The position numbers were made by a program, and so were the translations under genes. This document shows positions 1-12,067 of a DNA stretch of 64,000 nt, piece by piece. The stretch spans positions 124,001 to 188,000 of the forward strand of contig NZ_JAFCLS010000006.1 of assembly GCF_018131075.1 (NCBI RefSeq), written 5' to 3'. The number at the start of each line of letters is the position of its first letter. Position 1 is the stretch's first letter. The notes beneath the pieces are model-generated. The model worked only from the letters and a program-made list of their open reading frames with translations, was not told the DNA's origin and did no database searches. This DNA comes from Bradyrhizobium sp. JYMT SZCCT0428 (GTDB lineage Bacteria; Pseudomonadota; Alphaproteobacteria; Rhizobiales; Xanthobacteraceae).

Positions 1-2
1 AG

Positions 3-2093
3 GTGCCGGGTATCATCATCAGTGATACGACCGGAAATCCGTTTATGCCTGACATACAGTTTCGGGGTTTCGTCGCATCTCCAGTCGCCGGAACGCCTCA
101 GGGACTGGCGGTTTACCAGAACGGCGTGCGCGTCAACGAAGCGTTCGGCGACACCGTCAACTGGGATTTGATCCCGACGGCCGCGATCAGGTCGGTCACC
201 GTCGTCACCAACAATCCCGCCTTTGGTCTCAATGCGCTTGGCGGCGCCGTCAACGTCCAGATGAAGGATGGCTTCAACTATCGCGGCGCCGAAATCAACA
301 CGATGGGCGGTTCGTTCGGACGCATCCAGAGTTCGGCGCAGTATGGCAAGCAGGTCGACAATTTTTCCGTCTATGGCGCGCTCGAAGGCGTGCGTGACAA
401 CGGCTTTCGCAATTTTTCGGAGTCGGCCATTCGCCGGTTCTACGGCGATGTCGGCTACCGGACCGATAGCAGTGAATTTCACCTCAACGTCGGCTTAGCC
501 AAGAACAATTTCGGCGCGGCTGCGACGGTGCCGGTTGAACTGCTGCAGAATTACTGGGGCGCCACCTACACCACGCCGCAGACGACGTCCAACCAGGTTG
601 CCTATGCCAATCTGACCGGAAAGGTCGAGGCCACGCCGACCTGGACGATCGAAGGTTCGGCGCGCGTCCGCGCTTTCAGGCAAAAGACGGTCGATGGCAA
701 TCCGACCGAGACGGAGCGATGCGGTGCCGATCCGGGGCTGCTTTGCTTTAACGATGACGACGTGCCGGCGAATGGCCTGAACGGCGTCCAGCTCGCCAAT
801 CCCTTCCCCGACAATGCCGTGCTGGGACAGATCGACCGAACCACAACACGTTCGGTCACGACCGGGGCAACCCTGCAGGCAACCAATACCGACCAGCTGT
901 TCGGGCACAACAACCAGTTCATGGTTGGCGCCAGTATCGACTCCGGTGTCACCCGCTTCGGGGCCAGCGCGGAACTCGGAACCATCGGTTCAAATTACGT
1001 CGTCAATGGCAGCGGCATCTATCTCGGGCCATCCGGCGAGCCGATCTCGATCGGCCCGGTTTCGCTTCGCGCCACCAACCGGTACACCGGGCTCTACGCG
1101 TCAGACACGCTCGACGTGACCGATAGATTTTCGATCACGGGCGGCGGCCGGTTCAACCATGCGCATATTAAGCTGGAGGATCAGATCGGTACGGCGCTCA
1201 ACGGCGAGCACACGTTTACCCGCTTCAACCCGATGATCGGCGGCACCTACAAGATCACGCCCGCCTTGACGGCTTATGCCGGGTATTCCGAAGCCAATCG
1301 TGCGCCGACCCCGCTGGAACTCGCATGCGCCGACCCCTTGCGCCCCTGTCTCATTGCAGCATTCCTCATCGCCGACCCGCCGCTGAAACAAGTCGTGTCC
1401 CGCACCATCGAGGCAGGCTTCCGCGGAACGTCGGAGCTCAATATCGGAACCTTGAGTTGGAAAGTTGGTGCGTTCCGTGCCACCAATGCCGATGACATCC
1501 TCGCGATTCCGAGCCCGGAGCTGCAGGGATTTGGCTATTTCCAGAACGTAGGCCGGACCCAGCGCCAGGGCATCGAGGCCCAGGTCAATCTGACGTCGAA
1601 GACACTGCAACTATATGCCAGCTACGCCCTCGTGGATGCGCGCTTCCTCGACACGCTGCAGGTCGGCTCCAACAGCCCGTTCGCCGATGACAACGGCAAT
1701 GTCCAGATTCTGCCGGGAAATCGAATTCCGGCGATCCCCCGCAACCGGATCAAGTTCGGCATCGACTACGCGATCACGGATGCCTTCAAGGTTGGAGGCG
1801 ATGCGCTGTTTGTCGACAACCAGTATTTTGCTGGCGACGAATCCAATCAGGCGCCGAGACTGCCGTCTTATGCGGTGTTCAACCTGCACACCTCGTATCA
1901 GATCAACAAGACGCTTCAGATCTATGGGCGCGTGGATAACATCTTCGACAACCGCTATGCGACCTTTGGCACCTTCTTCGATACAGGGGACGTGCCCAAT
2001 TTCGCCAATGGCGGCGCACCCTTCACCGACGCGCGATCGCTCAGCCCGGCGCGGCCACGCGCCTTCTACGCGGGCCTGAAGGCGACTTTCTGA
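3..2093 (+). CDS. TonB-dependent outer-membrane receptor, C-terminal part (5' end outside window)
   Basis: This is an outer-membrane beta-barrel receptor that would take up a ligand such as a siderophore, a cobalamin or another large solute using TonB energy. The visible part starts inside the plug domain: a QFRGF stretch near residue 20, then NGVRVNEAFGD and the plug-end motif LNALGGAVNVQMKDG near residues 75-90. The remaining roughly 600 residues are barrel-like, with alternating aromatic strands and the late receptor motif RVDNIFDNRYATFG. The protein ends in Phe (YAGLKATF), the usual signal for outer-membrane assembly. The signal peptide and TonB box are missing because the frame is open to the window edge, so the GTG at position 3 is not a credible start. 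The ligand cannot be assigned. The next gene is convergent. Confidence 0.9.
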   Translation: MPGIIISDTTGNPFMPDIQFRGFVASPVAGTPQGLAVYQNGVRVNEAFGDTVNWDLIPTAAIRSVTVVTNNPAFGLNALGGAVNVQMKDGFNYRGAEINTMGGSFGRIQSSAQYGKQVDNFSVYGALEGVRDNGFRNFSESAIRRFYGDVGYRTDSSEFHLNVGLAKNNFGAAATVPVELLQNYWGATYTTPQTTSNQVAYANLTGKVEATPTWTIEGSARVRAFRQKTVDGNPTETERCGADPGLLCFNDDDVPANGLNGVQLANPFPDNAVLGQIDRTTTRSVTTGATLQATNTDQLFGHNNQFMVGASIDSGVTRFGASAELGTIGSNYVVNGSGIYLGPSGEPISIGPVSLRATNRYTGLYASDTLDVTDRFSITGGGRFNHAHIKLEDQIGTALNGEHTFTRFNPMIGGTYKITPALTAYAGYSEANRAPTPLELACADPLRPCLIAAFLIADPPLKQVVSRTIEAGFRGTSELNIGTLSWKVGAFRATNADDILAIPSPELQGFGYFQNVGRTQRQGIEAQVNLTSKTLQLYASYALVDARFLDTLQVGSNSPFADDNGNVQILPGNRIPAIPRNRIKFGIDYAITDAFKVGGDALFVDNQYFAGDESNQAPRLPSYAVFNLHTSYQINKTLQIYGRVDNIFDNRYATFGTFFDTGDVPNFANGGAPFTDARSLSPARPRAFYAGLKATF

Positions 2094-2102
2094 GGCGAAC
2101 CT

Positions 2103-2486
2103 TCACGGCCGGTTCCACCAGGCATGACCGATCCATGCCAGCGTCAATGCGCCTGCAATCCACAACAGGATGATAACAGCCATTCCCGCTCGGCTGGTCG
2201 GACGCTGCGCGGCCGCGTTCGCCTTGGCGCGGCATTCGACCATGATCTCATCGGGAATCAACGTCACCACGAGCCAGATGCCCAAGGGGAGCAGGATCAA
2301 CTCGTCGAGATAGCCGATGATGGGGATGAAGTCTGGAATGAAGTCGATCGGTGACAGCGCATATCCGGCAACTGCGATGGCGAGCGCCTTCGCGTACCAC
2401 GGCACGCGCGGATCGCGGGACGCGAGATAGATCGCGTGAGCGTCGCGTTTCAGACCCTTCGCCCACGATTTGATACGAGAGAGCAT
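2103..2486 (-). CDS. DUF1232 (YkvA-like) small membrane protein
   Basis: The 127-residue protein contains the DUF1232 core with the diagnostic stretch ALSPIDFIPDFIPIIGYLDE, followed by a hydrophobic segment (LILLPLGIWLVVTLIP) and a C-terminal membrane span (MAVIILLWIAGALTLAWIG). The family is widespread and has no agreed biochemical role. The ATG at 2486 was chosen over an upstream TTG at 2519 because GGAAGG lies a few bases before it. It lies downstream of cbbR on the same strand, 66 bases from the cbbR stop, so co-transcription is possible. There is no functional link to carbon fixation that can be seen. Confidence 0.75.
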   Translation of the reverse strand: MLSRIKSWAKGLKRDAHAIYLASRDPRVPWYAKALAIAVAGYALSPIDFIPDFIPIIGYLDELILLPLGIWLVVTLIPDEIMVECRAKANAAAQRPTSRAGMAVIILLWIAGALTLAWIGHAWWNRP

Positions 2487-2552
2487 TGCGCCTTCCAGAG
2501 TACCGGGTTCCTTGGCCAAAGGTAGCAGCGTGAGCAGAACTTGCGGGGCATT

Positions 2553-3524
2553 TCAGCCGCGCTTTTTGCGGGTTGATGACCGGGTAAGACGCAGGCGGCC
2601 ATTGGTGCGCGGCAGAAACTGCTTGCCCCTGGTAGAGAGAAAATCGAGCATCGCCTGCGCCGGCGGCAGCAAGACCTTGTCCTTGCGGGCCAGCACGAAC
2701 CATTGCCGGACCACGGGAAGGCCGACCACGTCGAGGGTCGTCAATCGCCGTTCGTCCAGCTCGGTAGCCACCGTGTGCGCGGAAATGAATGCAATGCCGA
2801 GACCCGCAATCACGGCCTGCTTGATGGTCTCGTTGCTGCTCATGGCAAGGCCGATCTTGGGGCGAATGCCGGCGGATTCGAACAGCTGCTCCATCAGGCC
2901 GCGCGTTCCGGATCCGGGTTCGCGCGTCAGGAAAGTCTCGCTCGCAAGCTCGCCCGGCGCGATGCGGGTTTTTCGCGCCAGCCGATGTCCGGTCGGCGCG
3001 ATGATGACGTGGGGGTGGTCGCCGATCAGGTGAACGTTCATGTCGATGTCGGCCGGCGGGCGGCCCATGATCGCAAAGTCGAGATCGTAGCCGCGCAATG
3101 CCGTGCCGATCTCCTGCCGGTTTCCGATCGAGAGCGTGACTTCGACGTCCGGGTGCCGCTTTGAAAATCCTGAAATCATGAACGGCACGAAATATTTCGC
3201 GGTGCTGACGGCGCCGATCGAGATGCGGCCGGCGGTCTTGCCCGCCATCATCGCCATCGTGGTTTCGCAATCTGATATCGCCGCCTCGATCCGCTCAGTC
3301 AGCGCCAGCACTTCGCGCCCGGCATCCGTCAGCAGCATGCCGTCGCCGGTGCGCTGGATCAGCGGCAGCCCGGCGAGTGCCTGCAAATTGCGAAGCTGCA
3401 GCGTGACCGCGGGCTGGGTGAGATGGAGCTGTTTGGCCGCTGATGTGACCGATCGGCTTTTTTGAACAGCGGCCAGTGCGCGCAACTGGCGGATCGTCAC
3501 TTCCCGCAATAACCGGCCTGCCAT
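2553..3524 (-). CDS. cbbR: LysR-type transcriptional regulator of the Calvin cycle operon, CbbR
   Basis: CbbR proteins activate the divergent cbb operon in response to metabolites such as RuBP or NADPH. The 323-residue protein has an N-terminal winged helix-turn-helix (TIRQLRALAAVQKSRSVTSA, then HLTQPAVTLQLRNLQ) and a two-lobed effector domain (GRISIGAVSTAKYFVPF, then GLGIAFISAHTV). Identification rests on similarity to the LysR family plus its position divergent from cbbF across 148 bases, the classic cbbR arrangement. The long basic tail (RTNGRLRLTRSSTRKKRG) is extended. ATG 3524 is used. It probably autoregulates from the shared intergenic region. Confidence 0.92.
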   Translation of the reverse strand: MAGRLLREVTIRQLRALAAVQKSRSVTSAAKQLHLTQPAVTLQLRNLQALAGLPLIQRTGDGMLLTDAGREVLALTERIEAAISDCETTMAMMAGKTAGRISIGAVSTAKYFVPFMISGFSKRHPDVEVTLSIGNRQEIGTALRGYDLDFAIMGRPPADIDMNVHLIGDHPHVIIAPTGHRLARKTRIAPGELASETFLTREPGSGTRGLMEQLFESAGIRPKIGLAMSSNETIKQAVIAGLGIAFISAHTVATELDERRLTTLDVVGLPVVRQWFVLARKDKVLLPPAQAMLDFLSTRGKQFLPRTNGRLRLTRSSTRKKRG

Positions 3525-3537
3525 TGCCGCACCCTTT

Positions 3538-3573
3538 ATAACAAAAACTTTGCCCAGACCAAAGATAACAAAA
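3538..3573. promoter_or_regulatory. Probable CbbR operator between cbbR and cbbF
   Basis: An inverted repeat CTTTG-N7-CAAAG (3548-3552 and 3560-3564) contains overlapping T-N11-A pairs, the hallmark of LysR-family sites. It is flanked by two direct copies of ATAACAAAA (3538-3546 and 3565-3573) spaced 27 bases apart. The site is 14-50 bases upstream of the cbbR start and about 100 bases upstream of cbbF. Binding by CbbR is inferred from position and motif only. Confidence 0.6.
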
Positions 3574-3672
3574 TTTTACTAATTCGGCAAACTGCGTTTC
3601 CTTTGACATTGCGGATTGCCAAACCGGCGAGACGCTTGAGAGCCCCCGAAAGAGGGCACATGGGAGACGGCC

Positions 3673-4713
3673 ATGGACGAGCGCGTGACGCTGCGTTCAC
3701 ATCTCGATCGGTCCGCGTTGCAGACGCCGCTGCATGGCGCTGCGCTTGCCGACGTGATCAAGGCGATTGCCGCCGCTTCCATCGAGCTTGCCGGGTTAAT
3801 CGCGGATGGGCCGTTCGCAGGCATCACCGGGCGGAACGGCGGCATCAATCCGGACGGCGATCAGCAAAAGGATATCGATGTCGCCGCCGATGAAATGATA
3901 CGGCGCGCCTTGCGCGGCACCCCGGTGGCGGCGGTTCTTTCCGAGGAAGCGGCGCTGCCGGAAACCTTGCGTCCTTCGGCGCCGTTCTGTGTTGCGATCG
4001 ACCCGCTCGATGGATCGGCCAACCTCGACAACAATATCTCGGTCGGCACCATCTTTTCGATCCGCCCCAGGGGCAACGACCTGCTTTCGACCTTCTTCGA
4101 GCCCGGCACGGCGCAGTGTGCCGCGGGTTTCATTGTCTACGGTCCGCAGACCACGTTCGTCCTCGCGCTCAACGCGCGCGTCGATGTCTTCATGCTCGAT
4201 CGCCACGCGCAGGAGTTTGTGCAGACCCGGCAGGGCGTGCAGATCGCACGCAATATGCCGGAGTTCGCCATCAACGCGTCCAATCACCGCCACTGGCACG
4301 GGCCGGTCCGCACCTATATCGACGAGTGTCTCTCCGGCACCAGCGGCGGCGGCGAGGCGGATTTCAACATGCGCTGGATCGGTTCGCTGGTGGCCGAAGC
4401 GCTTCGCATCCTGGTGCGTGGCGGCGTGTTTCTTTATCCGGCCGATGCCCGCCCGAGCTATCGGGAAGGGCGGCTTCGCCTGCTGTACGAAGCCCATCCA
4501 ATGGCGCTGATCATGGAATGGGCTGGAGGCGCGGCGTCGACCGGGCGCCGGCGAATTCTGGAACTGGCTGCAAAAACCCCGCATCAGCGGGTGCCACTGA
4601 TCATGGGATCGGTGCACCACGTGCGCGACGTAACCGCCATTCACGACAGGATCGAACCGATGTTCGACAATAGCGACGCACCGCTGTTTGCGCGGCGCGG
4701 TCTGTTTCTCTGA
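3673..4713 (+). CDS. cbbF: Class I fructose-1,6-bisphosphatase (Calvin cycle)
   Basis: The enzyme hydrolyses fructose 1,6-bisphosphate, and often sedoheptulose 1,7-bisphosphate, in the regenerative part of the Calvin cycle. The 346-residue protein carries the class I metal-binding residues: SEEA near 90-93 and DPLDGSANLDNN at 110-121. The phosphatase fold continues with MRWIGSLVAEALRIL and a C-terminal ALIMEWAGG segment, as in the FBPase family. The ATG at 3673 follows GGGAGACGG. It is the first gene of the cbb operon, and cbbP starts 13 bases after its stop. Confidence 0.95.
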   Translation: MDERVTLRSHLDRSALQTPLHGAALADVIKAIAAASIELAGLIADGPFAGITGRNGGINPDGDQQKDIDVAADEMIRRALRGTPVAAVLSEEAALPETLRPSAPFCVAIDPLDGSANLDNNISVGTIFSIRPRGNDLLSTFFEPGTAQCAAGFIVYGPQTTFVLALNARVDVFMLDRHAQEFVQTRQGVQIARNMPEFAINASNHRHWHGPVRTYIDECLSGTSGGGEADFNMRWIGSLVAEALRILVRGGVFLYPADARPSYREGRLRLLYEAHPMALIMEWAGGAASTGRRRILELAAKTPHQRVPLIMGSVHHVRDVTAIHDRIEPMFDNSDAPLFARRGLFL

Positions 4714-4726
4714 CGGGGCGATCGAC

Positions 4727-5602
4727 ATGTCACGGGCTCATCCCATCATATCGATCACGGGTTCGTCGGGCGCCGGCACGACGTCGGTGAAGAAGACGTT
4801 CGAGCAGATCTTCCGCCGCGAAAAGGTGGTTGCGGCCTATATCGAAGGCGACGCCTTCCACCGCTACAATCGGTTCGAGATGCGCACGAAAATGCTGGAG
4901 GAGGCTGAGCGCGGCAACAGGCATTTCAGCCATTTCAGCCCGGAAACCAACCTGTTCGTGGAGCTCGAACGGGTGTTCCGGGACTACGGCGAATCCGGCA
5001 CCGGAACGACGCGTCATTACATCCACGACGACGAAGAGGCGAAGCTGTACGGCGCCGAACCGGGCACGTTCACCGACTGGCGCAAATTGCCTGAGAATTC
5101 CGACCTGCTGTTCTACGAAGGACTGCACGGCGCCGTCGTGACCGACAAGGTCAACGTCGCGCAGCATGCCGATCTCAAGATCGGCGTCGTGCCTGTCATC
5201 AACCTGGAATGGATCCAGAAGCTGCACCGTGACCGCAGCGCCCGCGGCTATACCGCGGAGGTGGTGACCGACACCATCCTGCGGCGCATGCCCGACTACG
5301 TGAACTATATCTGCCCGCAATTCGCCGAGACCGACATCAATTTCCAGCGCGTGCCGACCGTCGATACCTCGAACCCGTTCATCGCGCGCTGGATTCCGAC
5401 GCCGGATGAATCGATGGTGGTGATCCGCCTTAAGAATCCGCGCGGCATCGATTTTCCGTATCTGCTGTCGATGATCCCGCACAGCTTCATGTCGCGCGCC
5501 AATTCGATCGTGATCCATGGCGCGAAACTCGATCTGGCGATGCAGCTCATCCTCACCCCGCTGATCCTGCAACTGATGGAACGCAAGAGGCGCACGACAT
5601 GA
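4727..5602 (+). CDS. cbbP: Phosphoribulokinase
   Basis: Phosphoribulokinase makes ribulose 1,5-bisphosphate from ribulose 5-phosphate and ATP, giving RuBisCO its substrate. The 291-residue protein is the bacterial octameric type: a P-loop GSSGAGTTS at residues 12-20, the acidic EGDAFHR segment, and FYEGLHG. An open frame begins at 4688 inside cbbF, but the ATG at 4727 gives the conserved start [15 protein letters not shown] and is used here. The stop overlaps the cbbT start by four bases (ATGA), so translation is probably coupled. Confidence 0.96.
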   Translation: MSRAHPIISITGSSGAGTTSVKKTFEQIFRREKVVAAYIEGDAFHRYNRFEMRTKMLEEAERGNRHFSHFSPETNLFVELERVFRDYGESGTGTTRHYIHDDEEAKLYGAEPGTFTDWRKLPENSDLLFYEGLHGAVVTDKVNVAQHADLKIGVVPVINLEWIQKLHRDRSARGYTAEVVTDTILRRMPDYVNYICPQFAETDINFQRVPTVDTSNPFIARWIPTPDESMVVIRLKNPRGIDFPYLLSMIPHSFMSRANSIVIHGAKLDLAMQLILTPLILQLMERKRRTT

Positions 5603-7629
5603 ACGCTCCCCTGTCCCGCACTGTCACCCGTCCGGATGCTTCGCACGCGGAAATGGCCAACGCGATCCGTTTTCTGGCGATCGATGCGGTCGAGCAGGCG
5701 AAATCCGGTCATCCCGGCATGCCGATGGGCATGGCCGACGTAGCGACTGTCCTGTTCTCGCGGTTCCTCAAATTCGATCCGGCCGACCCGGCATGGCCCG
5801 ACCGCGATCGCTTTGTGCTCTCCGCCGGTCACGGCTCGATGCTGCTGTATGCGCTGTTGCACCTGACGGGCTATGAGGGCGTGACGTCGGACGAACTCAG
5901 GGCCTTCCGGCAATGGGGATCGAAGACGCCGGGACATCCGGAGTATGGCCACACGCCTGGCGTCGAGACCACCACCGGGCCGCTCGGGCAGGGCATCGCC
6001 ACCGCCGTCGGCATGGCACTCGCCGAACGACTGATGAATGCGCGCTTCGGCGACGACTACGTCGATCACTTCACCTATGTGATATCAGGCGATGGCTGCC
6101 TGATGGAAGGCCTCAGCCATGAGGCGATCTCGCTGGCCGGTCATCTCAGGCTCAACCGGCTGATCGTGCTGTTCGACGACAATGAGATTTCGATCGATGG
6201 CGCGACCTCGCTGTCGTGTTCGGATGACCAGCTCGCGCGGTTCAAGGCCTCCGGATGGTCGGCCTGCCGGATCGACGGCCACGACCCCGAAGCCATCGCC
6301 TCCGCCATCGAACGGGCCCGCACCAGCGACCGGCCGTCGTTGATTGCCTGCCGCACGCTGATCGGTTTCGGGGCGCCGAACCGCCAGGGCAGTGAAAAAG
6401 CCCATGGCGCGCCACTCGGCGCCGATGAGGTTGCAAAGACCCGCGATGCGCTGAACTGGCCGCACCCGCCATTCCAGATTCCGGAGCATATCGTGGCGCA
6501 ATGGCGCAATGCCGGCGCACGCGGGCATGCCGCCCGCCGCAGCTGGATCGAGCGGACCAAGCGCTGTGCCGCGGCGCGCTCGCCGTTTCACGATGCCCTC
6601 AATCGCAATCTGCCGTGCGGCTACGTTGACACGATAGCGGGGTTGCGCGATCGCTTCTCTGCCGAGCGGCCGAACATTGCGACCCGGCAGGCATCGCAGC
6701 TGGTGATCGACGGGATCGCCGAGGCGCTGCCGAATCTGCTCGGCGGCTCCGCCGATCTGACCCATTCCAACCTGACGCGCGCCAAGACGCATCGGCCGGT
6801 GCAGGCCGATTGCCTCAACGGCAGCTACATTCACTACGGCGTCCGCGAGCACGCGATGGCGGCGGCGATGAACGGCATCGCGTTGCATGGCGGCTTCATT
6901 CCCTATGGCGGCACCTTTCTCAGCTTCGCCGACTACAGCCGCCCCGCGATCAGGCTGGCGGCATTGATGGGTATCCGCGTCATCCATGTGATGACGCACG
7001 ACTCGATCGGACTGGGCGAAGATGGCCCCACTCACCAGCCGGTCGAGCATCTGGCATCGCTGCGGGCGATCCCCAATTTGCTGGTGTTTCGCCCCGGCGA
7101 TGCCGTTGAAACCGCGGAGGCCTGGGACTGCGCGTTACGCGCCCAAAATAGCCCGTCGCTGCTGTGCCTGTCGCGGCAGGCGATGCCGACGTTCCGCGAA
7201 GCCGGCGAGCAGAATCTGGTCGCGTTTGGCGCCTACGTCGTGGTCGATCCGGAGGAAGGCCGTGACGTCACCCTGATCGCGACGGGCTCGGAAGTATCGA
7301 TCGCCATGCACGCGGCCGAACTGCTGGCAAGCGTCGGCGTCCGCGCGGCCGTGGTCTCGGCGCCGTGCTTCGAATTGTTTCGCCAGCAATCGCGCGAATA
7401 TCGAACCGCGGTGCTCGGACGCGTGCCACGGATCGGTGTCGAAGCCGCGGTCGAGGGCGACTGGGCGCGCTGGCTCGGCGATGACGGCGAATTCGTCGGC
7501 ATGACCGGCTTTGGCGCGTCCGCACCGGCCGAAACGCTCTACCGCGAGTTCGGCATCACCGCGGACGGGGTAGCGAAGGCCGCCCTGCGCTGTATCGCAC
7601 GGGCAAGGATGGCGGCAAGCGACACATGA
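5599..7629 (+). CDS. cbbT: Transketolase (Calvin cycle)
   Basis: Transketolase moves two-carbon ketol units between sugar phosphates in the regenerative phase. The 676-residue length is normal. Thiamine diphosphate domain motifs are present: SGHPGMPMG at 36-44, and GDG at 164-166 followed by NEISIDG. The pyrimidine domain has [14 protein letters not shown] and the conserved [17 protein letters not shown]-terminal transketolase domain follows. The start overlaps the cbbP stop. Paralogues elsewhere in such genomes are usual, so the operon copy is assigned to CO2 fixation by context. Confidence 0.95.
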   Translation: MNAPLSRTVTRPDASHAEMANAIRFLAIDAVEQAKSGHPGMPMGMADVATVLFSRFLKFDPADPAWPDRDRFVLSAGHGSMLLYALLHLTGYEGVTSDELRAFRQWGSKTPGHPEYGHTPGVETTTGPLGQGIATAVGMALAERLMNARFGDDYVDHFTYVISGDGCLMEGLSHEAISLAGHLRLNRLIVLFDDNEISIDGATSLSCSDDQLARFKASGWSACRIDGHDPEAIASAIERARTSDRPSLIACRTLIGFGAPNRQGSEKAHGAPLGADEVAKTRDALNWPHPPFQIPEHIVAQWRNAGARGHAARRSWIERTKRCAAARSPFHDALNRNLPCGYVDTIAGLRDRFSAERPNIATRQASQLVIDGIAEALPNLLGGSADLTHSNLTRAKTHRPVQADCLNGSYIHYGVREHAMAAAMNGIALHGGFIPYGGTFLSFADYSRPAIRLAALMGIRVIHVMTHDSIGLGEDGPTHQPVEHLASLRAIPNLLVFRPGDAVETAEAWDCALRAQNSPSLLCLSRQAMPTFREAGEQNLVAFGAYVVVDPEEGRDVTLIATGSEVSIAMHAAELLASVGVRAAVVSAPCFELFRQQSREYRTAVLGRVPRIGVEAAVEGDWARWLGDDGEFVGMTGFGASAPAETLYREFGITADGVAKAALRCIARARMAASDT

Positions 7630-7663
7630 CCGGCTGCAAACAAGCAACGACACGGAGGCGCCA

Positions 7664-10262
<2,599 letters not shown>

Positions 10263-10273
10263 GGAGCGAAATC

Positions 10274-10693
10274 ATGCGTATTACCCAGGGCTGCTTCTCG
10301 TTCCTGCCGGACCTTACCGACGAGCAGATTTCCCGCCAGGTCCAGTATTGCCTGGAGAAGGGATGGGCGGTGAACATCGAGTTCACCGACGATCCGCATC
10401 CTCGCAACAGTTTCTGGGAGATGTGGGGATTGCCGATGTTCGATCTCCGCGACGCTGCCGGCGTGATGATGGAGCTCGGTCAATGCCGCAAGGTGTATGG
10501 CAACAGCTACATCCGCCTGTCGGCGTTCGATAACAGCCACGGCTGGGAATCGGTGCGGCTGTCCTTCATCGTCAACCGGCCAAAGGACGAACCCGGCTTC
10601 CGCCTCGAGCGGCACGAGATGGCCGGCCGCAACATCCGCTACACCACGAAGTCCTACGCGGTCGATCGCCCCGAAGGCGGTCGCTACGGTTAG
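10274..10693 (+). CDS. cbbS: Ribulose bisphosphate carboxylase small subunit
   Basis: The 139-residue small subunit completes the L8S8 holoenzyme. It begins [19 protein letters not shown], has the conserved core [10 protein letters not shown], and ends with the extended C-terminal segment ([20 protein letters not shown]) seen in red-type small subunits, which forms extra strands in the central pore. The ATG at 10274 follows AAGGAG, 11 bases after the cbbL stop. It has no separate promoter that can be recognised and is followed by a strong intrinsic terminator. Confidence 0.97.
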   Translation: MRITQGCFSFLPDLTDEQISRQVQYCLEKGWAVNIEFTDDPHPRNSFWEMWGLPMFDLRDAAGVMMELGQCRKVYGNSYIRLSAFDNSHGWESVRLSFIVNRPKDEPGFRLERHEMAGRNIRYTTKSYAVDRPEGGRYG

Positions 10694-10753
10694 CTCGCTC
10701 GTTTCTCCTGCCGGCCGGCGGTGCTCCCTCATCGACCCCAGCCGGAAGTACTG

Positions 10754-10788
10754 CTCCGTCGCCATAAGGGTGGCGACGGAGTTTTTTT
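10754..10788 (+). terminator. Intrinsic terminator between cbbS and cbbX
   Basis: A perfect 11-bp stem (CTCCGTCGCCA at 10754-10764 with TGGCGACGGAG at 10771-10781) closes a TAAGGG loop and is followed at once by seven T residues (10782-10788). This is a textbook Rho-independent terminator. It would reduce expression of cbbX relative to cbbLS or require a separate cbbX promoter. Confidence 0.88.
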
Positions 10789-10807
10789 CTCGAAAGGCGG
10801 TTCGCAG

Positions 10808-11707
10808 ATGGATTTGGATGCCTCACCAATGACAGACCGGGTCAATCTCCGCGAAGAGCTCGAGGCCGTCGGCAGCGAGGAGATCCTGACGCAGCTCGAC
10901 CGCGAGCTGATCGGGCTGAAGCCGGTCAAGACCCGCATTCGCGAGATCGCGTCGCTGCTATTGATCGAACGTATCCGCAAGCGCATGAATCTGACGACGG
11001 ACACGCCGACACTGCACATGTCGTTCACCGGCAATCCCGGCACCGGCAAGACCACGGTGGCGCTGCGGATCGCGGGCATTCTCCACCGGCTTGGTTTCGT
11101 CCGCCGCGGCCATGTCGTCTCGGTCACCCGCGATGAGCTGGTGGGACAATATATCGGCCACACCGCGCCCAAGACCAAGGAGGTGCTGAAGAAGGCGATG
11201 GGCGGCGTGCTGTTCATCGATGAGGCCTATTATCTCAATCGGCCGGACAATGAACGCGACTACGGCCAGGAGGCGATCGAGATATTGCTGCAGGTGATGG
11301 AATCGCAGCGCGAGGATCTGGTGGTGATCCTTGCCGGCTATGGCGACCGCATGGAAAAATTCTTCGCCAGCAATCCGGGTTTCCGCTCCCGCATCGCCCA
11401 TCACATCGATTTTCCGGACTATTCCAATGATGAGCTGCTTGCCATCGCCGAGCTGATGCTGCACGACATGAACTACAAGTTCAGCGACGAAGCGCGGCAG
11501 GCGTTCATCCGCTACATCGCGGCACGCGTCACCCAGCCGCTGTTCTCCAACGCGCGCTCGATCCGGAACGCGCTCGACCGCATGCGGCTGCGCCAGGCCA
11601 ATCGTCTCGTCGCCGATCTCGACCGCATGCTGGACGCCGACGACGTGATGTCGCTGCAGGCGTCGGACGTGCTCGCCAGCCGGGTGTTTTTGAAGGATAA
11701 GTCGTAG
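10808..11707 (+). CDS. cbbX: Red-type RuBisCO activase CbbX (AAA+)
   Basis: CbbX is the AAA+ activase that removes inhibitory sugar phosphates from red-type RuBisCO by pulling on the large-subunit C-terminus. The 299-residue protein has Walker [10 protein letters not shown] at 75-83, the pore-loop region [11 protein letters not shown], Walker [11 protein letters not shown], and a sensor segment with arginine fingers ([12 protein letters not shown]). The ATG at 10808 follows AAAGGCGG. The open frame extends upstream to 10721 through the terminator hairpin, so that longer start is rejected. It is normally co-transcribed with cbbLS; here a terminator intervenes. Confidence 0.95.
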   Translation: MDLDASPMTDRVNLREELEAVGSEEILTQLDRELIGLKPVKTRIREIASLLLIERIRKRMNLTTDTPTLHMSFTGNPGTGKTTVALRIAGILHRLGFVRRGHVVSVTRDELVGQYIGHTAPKTKEVLKKAMGGVLFIDEAYYLNRPDNERDYGQEAIEILLQVMESQREDLVVILAGYGDRMEKFFASNPGFRSRIAHHIDFPDYSNDELLAIAELMLHDMNYKFSDEARQAFIRYIAARVTQPLFSNARSIRNALDRMRLRQANRLVADLDRMLDADDVMSLQASDVLASRVFLKDKS

Positions 11708-11776
11708 TTGCCATCGCGCATGACGAGCGCCGGATCAGGGCAAGTCTTTGCGCCGAATTTCGCCGGTCTCGTACTC

Positions 11777-11964
11777 CTAGTCATCGAGTATCGCCATCCC
11801 GGTTGCGGTATTGCCGGGGTTGTAGAGGTAGGCCTGCGGGAACGGCGAATGATCGGCTCGGCTTGGCAACCTCGTAGAATGCGTGCGCAGCGTCCTAAAT
11901 CGGATCAGACAGTGAGCTTAGCCTCGCCCTTGCCGGCCGCATAGCCAGGGGCGCGGGTCGAGCA
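11777..11964 (-). pseudogene. Possible degraded gene remnant downstream of cbbX
   Basis: On the minus strand one frame reads PQAYLYNPGNTATGMAILDD before a stop at 11777, and a different frame reads GYAAGKGEAKLTV before a stop at 11905. Both fragments look protein-like and lie in the order expected of a single gene with a frameshift. No start, ribosome site or complete domain is visible, and the family was not recognised. The rest of 11708-12067 shows nothing else. Chance is a real alternative. Confidence 0.22.
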
Positions 11965-12067
11965 GGCCTCTCTCCCTAATTTCGCAATACTCTTAGCGCC
12001 CGATGGGTCTACACTGTCGGCGGCAGATTTGTGCTGGCATGCACCAAATGGCGATGAGAGATTGCGA

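Noticed and set aside
2248..3270. 340-codon minus-strand open frame overlapping cbbR
   Set aside because: It lies in another frame of the cbbR coding strand and is Arg/His-rich with no domain.
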